From Dioszegia crocea (Eukaryota > Basidiomycota > Tremellomycetes > Tremellales > Bulleribasidiaceae): a DNA stretch of 64,000 bases. A program made the translations under genes and the position numbers. The DNA is taken from positions 774,431 to 838,430 of the forward strand of contig BCKK01000007.1 of assembly GCA_001600615.1 (NCBI GenBank). The letters are read 5' to 3'. The first letter of the stretch is position 1, and each line of letters opens with the position of its first letter. The notes beneath the pieces are model-generated. The model saw nothing but the letters and a program-made list of their open reading frames with translations, searched no databases and was not told where the DNA came from. Shown piece after piece: positions 23,664 to 34,242 of the stretch.

Positions 23664-24812
23664 CTATCCCGCCCCTGTGCCCACGGTGGGAAAGCGATCG
23701 GAGGGATCATACCCGTAGGTAGACGCCATGTAGGAGGTATCATCCCCGCCCCTTCCCGAGACACCCGAGGGGGTAGGCATAGCAGAGGTGAATCGCCTAG
23801 GTAGAAACTTGCGTGCTCGTTCGCCCCAGCCGCCAGTCACTGGACCAGAAGACCGTGCAGAGACGCCCGATGAGGCAGGGAGAGAGGTGGAAATCATTGA
23901 TTTGAATAATGAGGTGACGGCGGACGATCTTCCGCTGAGGGCATTGCGGTAGTATTCCGGATTGGTGGGTACGTCGTCAGAGTACGAAGCGGAATCTCCC
24001 GAGTAGGACTCGTTCGATTGTTCTCGTACGAATGGGCGGCGTGCTTTCAGCTTCCGGTAGATGCTACGTCGAGAGGATGCATTCGAGCTCGAGGAGGAGG
24101 CGGAGGAGCCGCTAAACGACACATTGGTCCGGGATTGGGAGGGACCTGATTTGAAGAACGAGACGATGCTTGATCCGAATGCAGTCGCGCACGCAAGTCC
24201 GTCTTTGATTGCGGCGCTACGACCCGTGCTGAGCTCGGGCTCTTCTCCAGAAGATGAAAGACTCGAACCTGAGTAGGAGTCGCCGGATCTGCGCCGTACG
24301 TTTGGGGCTGGGCGGAGAGCTTTCAATTTTTGATAGAAGGTGGCTCGGCTAGACGATACTGGAATCGTTGAGGAGGAAGTGATATGGGCGCTTGCTGCAG
24401 ATGTGGCTTGTCGCTGTTGGGTGACTCCAGTACTGCCGGCAGTGCCGGTGAATGCCAACGACGTGGAGACATCCAAACTCCGATCTGAAGATATGAGATT
24501 GCTGCTGTCGGTCTGGTAATATCTCGAAAGGGAGTCAGAGTGCCGCCAGGATTCATTGCTCGCTAAGAAAGGAGCACTCGTCGAGTGTGATGTCGGTACG
24601 CCGCTGCTGCGGAAATCCTCATCGGAGCTCGCCGCGTCTCCTGTGAGATATGTGGCCGTTGAACTGACGTGCTGGTCTCCGGTGGCATTGCTGATGTCAG
24701 TGACATACCTTCTCGCATCGCCATATACAGGCGTGGCGTCGTCACTTGACGGGTAGTCCGACCAGGCTGTCGAGGCGGACGACTCATCCGACTGCACATG
24801 ATTAGCTCTCAT
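23664..24812 (-). CDS. Ser-rich protein with internal duplication, 382 aa
   Basis: A single-exon ORF on the minus strand. It is about one quarter serine and has no signal peptide or membrane segment. Two segments about 92 residues apart repeat the same plan: FYQKLKALRP (from residue 159) and IYRKLKARRP (from 251). Each is followed by SYSG and a Ser/acidic run, then a hydrophobic stretch ending in FFKS or LFKS. The shared amphipathic/basic motif argues that this ORF is translated rather than chance. No known domain is recognised. It sits inside the F-box-like array in opposite orientation. The start at 24812 is the first ATG; an extra 5' exon ending near 24,850 (GTAAGC donor) is possible but does not fit the frame. 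Confidence 0.5.
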   Translation of the reverse strand: MRANHVQSDESSASTAWSDYPSSDDATPVYGDARRYVTDISNATGDQHVSSTATYLTGDAASSDEDFRSSGVPTSHSTSAPFLASNESWRHSDSLSRYYQTDSSNLISSDRSLDVSTSLAFTGTAGSTGVTQQRQATSAASAHITSSSTIPVSSSRATFYQKLKALRPAPNVRRRSGDSYSGSSLSSSGEEPELSTGRSAAIKDGLACATAFGSSIVSFFKSGPSQSRTNVSFSGSSASSSSSNASSRRSIYRKLKARRPFVREQSNESYSGDSASYSDDVPTNPEYYRNALSGRSSAVTSLFKSMISTSLPASSGVSARSSGPVTGGWGERARKFLPRRFTSAMPTPSGVSGRGGDDTSYMASTYGYDPSDRFPTVGTGAG

Positions 24813-25574
24813 CGATGTTCATCAAATTTCGGAAAAAGCAGCAGCTTACGTCGCCCGAGCCATGAAAGGCAAGTCGCGCCATGAGAGCAGTAGTCTGCGA
24901 AGGCGGTTATCCCGTGAATTTGCCCAATGGGCGAGGATGTCTTTGGAGACCTGGGACCTGGACCGTCATCAGCACAGGGTTACTACTTCCGCCGCGTCGA
25001 GAGGTCCTCACCAGAGTGCGAAGCAGACCTTCGCACCTTTCTGCTCTGCTTTTGAGCTTGTCACAGAGGTGATAGCGTGTTTGCTAAAAATGGGCCTTTA
25101 GATGGATCAGACTCAGTAACCAATATCGATGCAACGGGCCTTCGAAATCAAATCGTGAGGGTTGGTCAATATGTCAGGCTTAAAGAGGACACATTAGTCC
25201 GTCTCCTGTTCACGATGGGGTTTCAAAAATCTGCAGCTGCCCCTACGGGGCTATGTTGAATAGATTGAACGGGAGATGTAGGGGCCCAGGGACAAAGGGT
25301 GTTGTTCTTGCGACAATTTTAATTTTGCGAGCTGCAGCCTCGTTTGGGTGGCGAAAAAAGCGTGCCGTAATATCTACCTTCCGTCGGAAAGGAAAGGTCT
25401 ACCCCGCCCGCAAGCGTTGCTTGGGCGTTGCACAATGCACTTCATCACTCGGTAAGCCTGTAAAGCCATTCCCACCTAGGCCAAGCCTGCGTGAGAGCTG
25501 TATCGCAAGGTTATCAAAACCGCAAACGACCTCGGAAAGCGACAATCTCCCAGAACCTTCGAAAGAGCCCCAAA
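24813..25574. other. long region upstream of array copy 2
   Basis: 762 bases with only short ORFs on either strand and no splice-consistent model. It is presumably the promoter region of copy 2 and of the divergent Ser-rich gene. Confidence 0.4.
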
Positions 25575-27360
25575 ATGCCACCCCCCACCCCCCTTTCAAC
25601 CCCCTCATCAACCTCTGCCACCCTCGCGATATCCCCTCCCATCCTCCGTTCCGCTGCTCGAGACGTCTACTACATACCCGAGCTCCGACAGCGTATACTC
25701 CAGCTACTTGGCAAACGAGAGCTAAGAAAATTCATTTGCGCCAACAAGGCGGGCTTCTCTTCGGTGGTAGAGGAACTTTACCGCACGATCAAGTATGACA
25801 GGCTCATCCGGCTTCCCCAAAGTCTATCTCCAGTATGTCATCTAGAACATGAATGATCCAGATCCGGGCTGATACAGATAGGAGCGACTGGAAATCTATA
25901 GAGCCGCCGTTCGGATCATTAAGGCGGACTCTCAGTATACCTCGGCCGATCTTAGTCAAGGAGCGCTGCGGCGAAAATTCGTCAACCTGAGACAGGTAAC
26001 TGTCACCTTTGAATCTGACCAGTGGTGGACTGTCTATATCCACGCCGTCCGTTCGTCGACGGACGTCGATCCCTTTGCCGACATCGATAGAGTCGAATAC
26101 TTCCGCGGCACCACTTTCGAGGCTGATCAGCTTCCGACCACAGCCGACTTCCTTCCCACATCCTCTACCAACTTCACCATTATCAATTGGTATAACATGC
26201 GAATCTTCCCAGCCTCTCTCGATCTTGCTCATGGAATGATCGATTCCTGGCGCCAGGCATTCAAGAATGCTGCTTGGGTATCCGAATTGGGGTCATTCAT
26301 CGATTTCGGAGATCTGCCCGTCACTTTCGACGACATGATCAATATATGCAATCGGCAGACTACCGCTGGGCATGGTGTTCATATTCAGGACATCACGGCG
26401 GTGTGCATGAAGCCTTGGATGCCTCGGGAATTCGAGGGGTTCGCTACAGTCGCCTCCGGCTCGATTCGATTTTTCAGGTTGACCAATGCTTTTGATCCAT
26501 CGTATGATCAGGCAGTCACATTCGACGGGCTTTCGGCTATTATGATGACAATTAAATCATATTTGCCCAATCTCGAGCATTTCGAAATTCAAATGACGGG
26601 ATACGAAAAGGCGGAAGACGTCTGCGGGAAGACACTGACGGACACAGCCTTGAGCAGTGGTGGATCCGTCAGGGTCATGCGGATATACCTCGAGGGAAAC
26701 ACCCTTGGTTTCCACAACATCGTCAGATGCTTGTATGGCGTCTGCGCCCCGGAAGCGGATATCATTGTCGGACTTCCACATGACAAGGATGGCGTGGAGT
26801 GGGAGTATAGTGATGACTACCCTGTCGAGAGGTGTGGGCCGACCGATTTCCTGAAATACCTCCAAGAGTAAGTGATACTTTTCGTGCTGTGTTAATGAAT
26901 TGAATGTCGAAGAAGATCACGCTGACGATGTAGTCAATCGATCGAACGTCGGAGATATCTTGCTACGGCAGACTTTCCGGCCCTCGGCATCACTCGCCCC
27001 GGAGACATACGCAGACTCCGCTATCACACGACCGGCGCGCCCAGATCACTATGGACTTCAAAGGCACGGGCATGGGACAAGGATGTCAGAGCCGCAGAAG
27101 ATCTGGCGAAGCAGCTGGAATCAAGTCTAGGCGAGCTGTCGGCTAAGGTGGGTCGGGTCCGGGCGAAGGGGAAGGGAAAGGGATCTGGACCGCTGGCGCT
27201 AGCGGAGGCTGAGGCTGTACTCGAAGCATACAGGTCGGCCAAGAGGATTGCTGCAGAGATTGGAGGACATCTTGATTCCGAGTCAGATCTCGCCCAATGC
27301 GTCGCTCTGCTGAGGAGAGCTGGTTTGGAGGAGCAGGATGGTGGGTCTGAAAGCGACTAG
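25575..27360 (+). CDS. F-box-like family copy 2, intact, 556 aa
   Basis: Exons are 25575-25832, 25882-26867 and 26934-27360 and join in frame (1,671 nt). The F-box-like part is at residues 28-86 (RSAARDVYYIPELRQRILQL, then VVEELYRTIKYD). The middle exon has LRR-like strands such as LPNLEHFEIQMTGYEKAEDVCG-type sequence and the family motif NRQTTAGHG. The third exon begins ERRRYLATADF and ends with a charged helical region containing a basic low-complexity KGKGKGSG patch and a final GGSESD. F-box proteins bind Skp1 and bring substrates to SCF ubiquitin ligases; that role here is only inferred. The start is the first ATG in frame, in a CCCAAAATG context. It is one of two fully intact copies. Confidence 0.75.
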
Positions 27361-27833
27361 AGGCATGCAATGGTAAGCGCTTCGTCTGCGTTGTCAAACT
27401 CGTTTGCTCTGGCTCAGTATAGCTGCTGATGAATACAGACACACAATTGTCTATATACTAGACGCCAGCACAATGATCTAAATATCCTAGGCGACATACT
27501 TCGGGCGGTGGCGCATCGGGACGATCTCGGCATAAATCTGTATATTGCCGCTCGCCCGACCGTCGATGAAAGCGCAAACCTTAGACTCTTCAGTGATGTA
27601 TATTAGAGACTGGCAAGCGGCTGCGTTTTAGTGCTGGCTGCAGACTCTGCTTGCGGCTCAGTCTTGTCGCGATAAAAGTACAGCTGCAAGATGCTGGAGC
27701 ATTGGACGAGTCACGTGCGGTTTGACATGACCGATCGCGAGCGCGCGAGCTTGGTGCTGGATCTGCTCAAGTTGTCCCTCTCAACTGTCTCAAAATAGTC
27801 TGGCTCTAAAGACCGCACCAGTCCCTGTCCAGA
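27361..27833. other. region between array copies 2 and 3
   Basis: Holds the 3' region of copy 2 and the promoter of copy 3; a GATAAAAG TATA-like element lies near 27,671. No other gene is supported. Confidence 0.4.
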
Positions 27834-29872
27834 ATGGCATGTCGCAAGGCTGCCAAGCTCGCAGACACGCTCGCAGAAACAACGAGCCCAGAGCCAACTC
27901 CCGAAATGACCTTTCAATCCGCCGCTACGACCGCTTATCTCGTGCCCGAGACTTTCGAAAGCATCCTACGATTCGCCGACAATTCCAGCTTGGCACGTTT
28001 GATGAGGGTCCGGGAGCTATACCTGCTGTTGCAAGGAACCTATACGGGACGACCGACTACAGGCGGATTAAGCCATATCTCGGTTTTCCCGCACTTCACT
28101 GGGCTCGGCCATATAGCGAGAGCCAGACGGTATGTTGATCTTCCATCAGTCTCGCTCCGCCTTGAACCCCTTTCTTTGCTCAGTAATTGCGCTTGGCACG
28201 ATTAGCTTGAACGGATACTGATGTCTTTAGGAATGGTGTAGATATATCTGCGAGGCAGTCACCAGACTCGACGTTCGACACCCTTATTGGCTGGCTGAAG
28301 TGCGGGAAGACAGCGGACTTCCCCCTGATCAGAATCTCTCCATCTTTCGACCCCAACTCCTGGACAAATTCGTCCCCTATCTGAAATGCCTCTGCCCTGT
28401 CCTCCGCATCATATGGCTCGGAAACCCCTACAGCCAAGCACACTTCACCGGAGAGACATGGACAATCTTTTTCGACCCGCCTCCCGTGGCTCCCCTCTCT
28501 TCCCCTTCCGCCGAAAGCCCTACTTCCGCGGACGACACCATTCGGATCAGTGTGATTCGGTCATATGACCTCAGCACCTGCCAAAACCCCGCATACTCTC
28601 TAGACATTCTCCAACCCCCCACATTCGACCATCCGGTACAGGTCCGGTTTGACCTTCATCTCCGCGACCCGTCCAATTCCTGGCAAAACCTGCCGCCATT
28701 ACCCAAAGAGTGGCTGTCAGCCATTCGCCAAAATCCTCAATTTGGCAATCTCTACCAGGTTGCTGATTTCGCAAGTCTCCCCATCACCCTCCCCGATCTC
28801 ACAGCTCTATACCAGAAGCAGATCGCCGCTGGCCATTCTCGTCGTCTATCCCGAATCCTAGCTCCCTCCCTTTCGTCATGGAATGTCCTCAATTTTGAAA
28901 CCTTTGCGAGGATCGCATCGAGGTCTCTTACTATCCTCGAGATGGGCGAGTGTTGTATGACACCGAGGAAGGGGGACCCACAGGGCAATCTACCGGAAAT
29001 TACATCAATCATACGGCACCGCCTACCAAATTTGACACAACTCTTCTTCCAAATCGCCGATATCAACAGTGTTGAGGAGGTCTGCGGCGAACGCCTCAAT
29101 GATCGCTTGCTCAGATTTCCGGGGACGCTGAAAAGGCTAGGAATTCGGATCGACAGGCAGCCGGATGCGCTGTTCAACACACTCCGCTTTCTATACGGTA
29201 TCTGCGCGGCGGACGTAAATCTCTGTATAACTTGGGGAGAATATGTTCCGGGAGAGGAGGAATGGTCTTCTCTAGCCCAGGACCAATTCCTATCCTGTCT
29301 GCGAAAGTATGTACATCCCCGCACTGGTCCCTTTTTGTGTCTTACCTGCTGATCGAATGCTAGCCAAAAGCCAAAGCGTAGAAGACAACTCGGCAAGGTC
29401 GACTTCGCCTCACTCGATATTCACTCCCCTGACCAAGTGGCCAACTTGCGTTATCACCCCGATGGCAGACCTCAGAGGCGATGGGAGACCAAGGCGGCAT
29501 CCTGGTCAGGGCGAGCAAAGGCAGCTAAAGAGATCACGGCATCCAGCCTTATTCCAAATCTCCAAGCCGGTCTGCTCGACCTCAGCGAGAAGTCCGATCG
29601 GGTCCAGTCGACGATGCTGGCGGGAGGAACGGGCAAAGAGGCGCATGAGGAGGTGATGGAGCTTGTGCGGGCGGCTGCTGTTGCGTAGAAGGCGATTGAT
29701 GAGATCGGTCAGGTTTTGCCGACGAATCTTTCGGCCCACGTGGTGGAGTATGCTCGGACGCTGGAGGAGGAGGAGCAGCCGGCACCGGCGTTGCCGTACC
29801 AATATTGGGATGAGGCGCAAGCAGCGGCATTCGATTTTGCACAGTCTGAATCTGAAGAGAGCGCCTTCTGAT
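27834..29872 (+). pseudogene. F-box-like family copy 3, frameshift plus in-frame stop
   Basis: Exons are 27834-28129, 28231-29306 and 29364-29872. The F-box-like part (SAATTAYLVPETFESIL, LARLMRV) is in the frame of the ATG at 27834. The remainder (AVARNLYGTTDYRRIKPYL) and all downstream exons are in the frame of a second ATG at 27839. A small indel near 28,005-28,015 is the simplest explanation. Exon 2 is intact (QKQIAAGH, LPNLTQLFFQI, LYGICAADV). In exon 3 a TAG at 29686-29688 interrupts the C-terminal helical domain, yet the frame stays open for 60 more codons to TGA at 29870-29872. Both lesions look recent. Translation from 27839 could still make a protein with a scrambled N-terminus. Confidence 0.7.
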
Positions 29873-30191
29873 GAGAGCGGATATTGAGTTCACGATTGCG
29901 GAATGCACAATTGGTACTATTATTCTGGGCTCTTCGGTGAGATCTTCAGAGTGCTATCGACGGCCCCGCCACATTTCATAGCGGAGACTGAGCTGTCAGC
30001 CTGGGCCCGATGAGGAATGAGGAGTTGCCGTAAGGCCTTGGTTGGTTCCGGGGCAGTGAAAAGAGAGGCTTGCTTGGCGCGTTTCTACCCTTCGCACCCC
30101 CACTCAACCCGACGTACGGCCCATCCCTTGCCCCTCACTCACTTCTCTTCCCCTTTAATCCTTTCATACCCCCAGTGACGTTATCTCCAGC
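29873..30191. other. region between array copies 3 and 4
   Basis: Presumed promoter of copy 4, with pyrimidine-rich sequence just before its ATG. No gene is supported. Confidence 0.4.
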
Positions 30192-31675
30192 ATGTCTAAG
30201 GCCAAACAAGACGCGTCACCGAGCGTGATTTCCATCGACGCGCCGGCTTTGCTAGGCCGGTCAGCAGCTGACCGCGCATTCGATGTGCCTGAGATCAGGC
30301 AGCAAATCTTAGATATCTCAGGGCGAAAGGATCAAATGGCGTTGATGGGTCTGGATAGGAGGTGGATCTTTCAGGCGGCGGAGAAGCTATTCTTCTACAT
30401 GGACTACGGGAAATGTAGGAAATATCTCAAATCAGACGATGTGAGTTTTTCGATCCGCCCGTCCAGTTCGTCGGCCGAAGATGTAGTTACGATTACTGAA
30501 TCAGTCAGCCTCTACACACACTGATCGCCACTGCCATCTCTGAGATCGATTGCGAAGATCTGGATGATGCCGCAACACGCGAAGACTTGGGGCTCGACCC
30601 CCAGCAGACCCTTGAACAACTCCGCCCCGAAATCTTCGCCGACTTCATACCTACGCTACGAGATCGGTGCCCAAACCTCAGAAAAATTTCTTTCGGAGTC
30701 CTTCAATTCGGTGCTGGTGATACTACTACAGGCCAATCGTGGGCTGTCACCTTTTATAAAACTCGACCACGGAGGCTGCAGCCGGGATACGTCGACAGTG
30801 GTCATATCCTCATCAGATACTCCCTCCCCCACACGTCGGCCGACCACCCTCCATCAACTATTACTTTCCCAGCGCCACCCTCGGCGGACTATACCATTGA
30901 AACCCGTTTCGACGTCCGTTTTTACCCCATGGACGAAGACCTGCGTCAGGGTGAATGGCTGGAACTCCTCCAGCGGGAGGATTTCAGCAGTCACCTTCTC
31001 GGGCCCCTCTTCCTAGGGGAGCTCCGGGTGACCATGGAGGACCTGACCAACATCTTCCGATGGCAGAACTCGTCCGGCTACCAGCAGATTGTGAATACCA
31101 TTGACGCCATGAACTGTGCGCCCCACACCATACATGACTTTGCTTCATTCGCCAGCATTGCTGGGCTCTCGCTCGAATCCCTATATCTTCACCACACATA
31201 CGATCAATCGGGGCCGGTCGACGGCTTCACGGATCTTCCGACCCTTTCAGCCATCATCCGGCTGTCTTTGCCCAACCTCAATGCCCTGATAATCAGTCTG
31301 GCGGGAATCGACAAAGTTGAGGCAGCTTGCGGGTCAGCGCTGTCCGATGACTGTCTCGATACAAGTGGCAACCTGGGATTTCTCTCCTTTCAGGTTGACT
31401 CCAACCCAGGAAGGTTGCCCAATGCAGTCCGGTGTGTATACGGGATCTGCGCGAAGGACGCAAATCTCAGCTTTACGTGGAACCACCGTGATCTCAATGA
31501 AGACTCATCATACGTGCACCAGCGTCTGCTGGACTTTTTGCAAGAGTACGTTGCGCTTCCATGGGGCGGTTGAGACTCTTCAGGATGTTTGAGCTAACAC
31601 GGTATTAGGCAGCCTCTACCCAGCCGGCGCGTATTAGCCACACTCGACCTCACTGCTCTTTCAGCGCTCAGCTAA
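30192..31675 (+). CDS. F-box-like family copy 4, C-terminally truncated, 450 aa
   Basis: Exons are 30192-30440, 30509-31545 and 31609-31675 and join in frame. The F-box-like part (RSAADRAFDVPEIRQQIL) and the middle exon (LPNLNALIISLAGIDKVEAACG-like, CVYGICAKDANLSF) are intact. The third exon starts like the others (PSRRVLATLDLTALSALS) but meets TAA at 31673-31675, so the about 110-residue C-terminal helical domain is missing. In another frame just after the stop, RYKG...DEGGPTTSRR resembles the family's LRY..DG-P--RW segment, suggesting a frameshift removed the end. It may still be functional as a short form. Confidence 0.65.
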
Positions 31676-32129
31676 GGCGCGCTACAAAGGGTTGAGAGAT
31701 GAAGGCGGTCCGACTACTAGCCGGAGGTGTTGGGACCTGGGTGGGACGAGGATGGACGGGCAGTGACACGGACGTGGGTAGTGGGGATATGGGGAATTGG
31801 GCTGAGGGTGCCTTTAATTATTGCGCAATCAAGCCAGCGATGGCGATGGAAGGGGTACATAGCCCTGATGAGAACTGCAGGAGCCAGCTGTTGGGTGTGT
31901 ATGTGATCGTGTTGCGCGTACTTCTCTGCACCATCAGTCGCACAGTCTCTCTCAGGATCTCAGGGTGCGGAATCTCCGCCGAAAATATCGCCGCTCCACG
32001 CGCCACGATCCAATATCCACGTCTCGACGCGCTTCTTGATTTCACGCGTTTTGGTTTCTTCGTCTCCGTCTATACTTCGCTCTTACAATTACGCGTCAGC
32101 CTATACAGCCAGGGTTCTTCTCAGGTAAG
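31676..32129. other. region between array copies 4 and 5, possible remnant of copy 4
   Basis: The first about 100 bases may hold the displaced remnant of the copy 4 C-terminal domain. The rest is the upstream region of copy 5. An open frame of about 190 codons on the plus strand shows no family resemblance. Confidence 0.35.
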
Positions 32130-33974
32130 ATGCCGCCTCGTAGATCTGCACGAAATTCCACCTCGACTGCGGGGAAATCGCCAACCTTGGCCCTCTCGGC
32201 CTCGCGACGGGCGTGGGATATCGTCGAGATCAGACATGCAATCTTGCAATGTCTACCCCAGGACAGCTTGGCGAAGATGATCAGAGTAGAGAGGGGATGC
32301 TTTGGGGATGTGGCAAGGGTGCTCTACCATACTGTGCGGTACGAGACTTTGACCACTCATTTGGATGGGGATACGGTATGTTTTTCAGACCCCTTTCTAT
32401 CGCCTGCCAAAAGAATCCTGTTTTCGGTGCTGATATCTCAGCCTCGTCAACGAGCTTATCGAGCTGCTGTATCGGTGATCGAAGCCTACAGCTATACCAT
32501 CCCCAAACAATTACTCGAGAAGTACCCTGTACTTGACAATGCGAACTTCACACCCGAATACCTATCCCAGTACCACGACTCGACCATGTCGGTGATCCTT
32601 CCATTCTGGGAGACCCAATGTCCAAGTATCCGAGAGACACGATTCGGACCGCCGAAATACCACAAGGGTCTGCAGAAGGATCGCTGGGTCGTCTACTTCA
32701 GACCAGAATACCGTGTCGAACTATTCCAAACTCTCACCCACAGCCTAGCTCAACCACCCCCCTCCACTATCGACAGCCCAACCTCCCCTGCCCACAACTG
32801 CGATCTCACCCATCGCTTCAACCTAAAACTCACAATCCCCAAACCTCGGTGCCGTAGCCAGGCAGCTCTCGACCAATGGCGCCTCGCCCTCCCATCAGCC
32901 CCACATTTTGCCAATCTCTACCAAATCCTCATGCTCGGTGACGTCGCTGTGACGTTGGACGATCTCGCTGCCGTATATCAGCGGCAGATTGATGCTGGGC
33001 ATGAGGACCGATTGAGCGAAATCACGGCCCCAAAGGCGGCGTCATGGTCCATCCCTGATTTGCGGTCCTTCGCCCAAATCGCATCGGGGTCTCTTACCAT
33101 TCTCAAATTGGCGAATATGCATGACCCCTCTCTTGTCCAATCCTCCTTCGCCGACCTCCCTGATCTCATCCGAATCGTTACAACCCACCTCCCGAACCTC
33201 GGAACTCTCCACATTGCTCTGAACGGCATCGACAGAGCAGAAGTTGATTGCCTAAAGATGTTGGCCGGCCAGGATGAGATGACAGGGGGTAGTGTCAGGC
33301 ATCTGTCCATCTTCACAGCTTCGACGAGGACGACCGGTCTTTTCAATGTCATGCGGGCTTGCATCCCAATGATCGATTGGGCGTCCGCGTCATCCACCGG
33401 TCCGATCCGAATAATACCGAATGGTGGTCTGATCCCATCGTGGGATCATGCGGCTCAAATTCAGTATATGGCATTCATACAAGGGTAAGTTACCAGATTT
33501 CTCCTTCTAGGAGTGCGTCCGTAAATCATCCACCTCGTACTGATTTTGTGCAGGCACCCAATCGAGCGTAGGAAATACCTCCAAACCGTTGACTTTGCGT
33601 CACTCGACGTCACTGTGCCTAGTGACATCCATTTCCTGAACTTCCACGCAGACGGTCGTCCGAAGAGTCTCTGGGACAGCAAAATAGCCAGGTTTGCCAC
33701 CAATGCCCAAATCGCAGTCGACTCTCTAGCCACACTTGGGCCTAACCTCGAAACGGCGCTTCGCAATTACCGTACCCAGGCCATTCGGATGGAGGAGGTG
33801 AAGGCGGCAGGTGGGAGTGCTCAAGACATGTACGACGAGGTCACGCGCCTCGAACTGGCTCTGGAGGACCTGCGAAGGGCAAAGGCGATGTTGTGTGAGC
33901 TGGGTGAGGCCGATAGTGGAGATATAGAGAGCTACGCTCAGTCCCTGGCTCGGCGTCAAGATGTGGTAGTCTGA
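32130..33974 (+). CDS. F-box-like family copy 5, intact, 569 aa
   Basis: Exons are 32130-32375, 32442-33484 and 33554-33974 (1,710 nt). The first intron (32376-32441) is 66 nt with no stop, so an unspliced reading is open; the family alignment and the GTATGT...CTCAG signals favour splicing. The F-box-like part is at about residues 22-82 (SASRRAWDIVEIRHAIL, DVARVLYHTVRYE). The middle exon has YQRQIDAGHEDRL and LPNLGTLHIALNGIDRAE. The C-terminal exon begins ERRKYLQTVDFASLDV and ends in a long amphipathic helix region (VTRLELALEDLRRAKAML). It is closest to copy 6, pointing to a late duplication. Role in substrate recognition by an SCF-type ligase is inferred only. Confidence 0.78.
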
Positions 33975-34242
33975 TGGTAACTTGGTCTCGTTTATCGTCT
34001 GTATAAGACTCTATTCAGTTGTCATGGCTCCTGCTACGGATCCGACCTTCAGACTCTTCCCCAGCCACAAGATCCATCAAATCAGCATGCAGGCCGCGGA
34101 GACACACACCGGGTTCACTCTTTTGAGGCCGGAAGATCCCGCAAGCGCAATGCACCATCTTGATCCAAATTCAGTTCTTTTTGGCTTGATCTCATTCCAG
34201 CACAAAGCCCCTGCAGCAAGCCCAGAGCTCTTCTCAGCGAGC

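Noticed and set aside
31699..32280. Plus-strand ORF of 193 codons
   Set aside because: Lies between copies 4 and 5, overlaps the start of copy 5 in another frame, and shows no protein-like pattern.
32376..32441. Reading copy 5 without its first intron
   Set aside because: The frame is open, but GTATGT/CTCAG signals and alignment with the other copies all place an intron here.
33982..34242. In-frame upstream extension of copy 6
   Set aside because: Open for 87 codons with ATGs, but no other copy has such an N-terminus; probably leader sequence.
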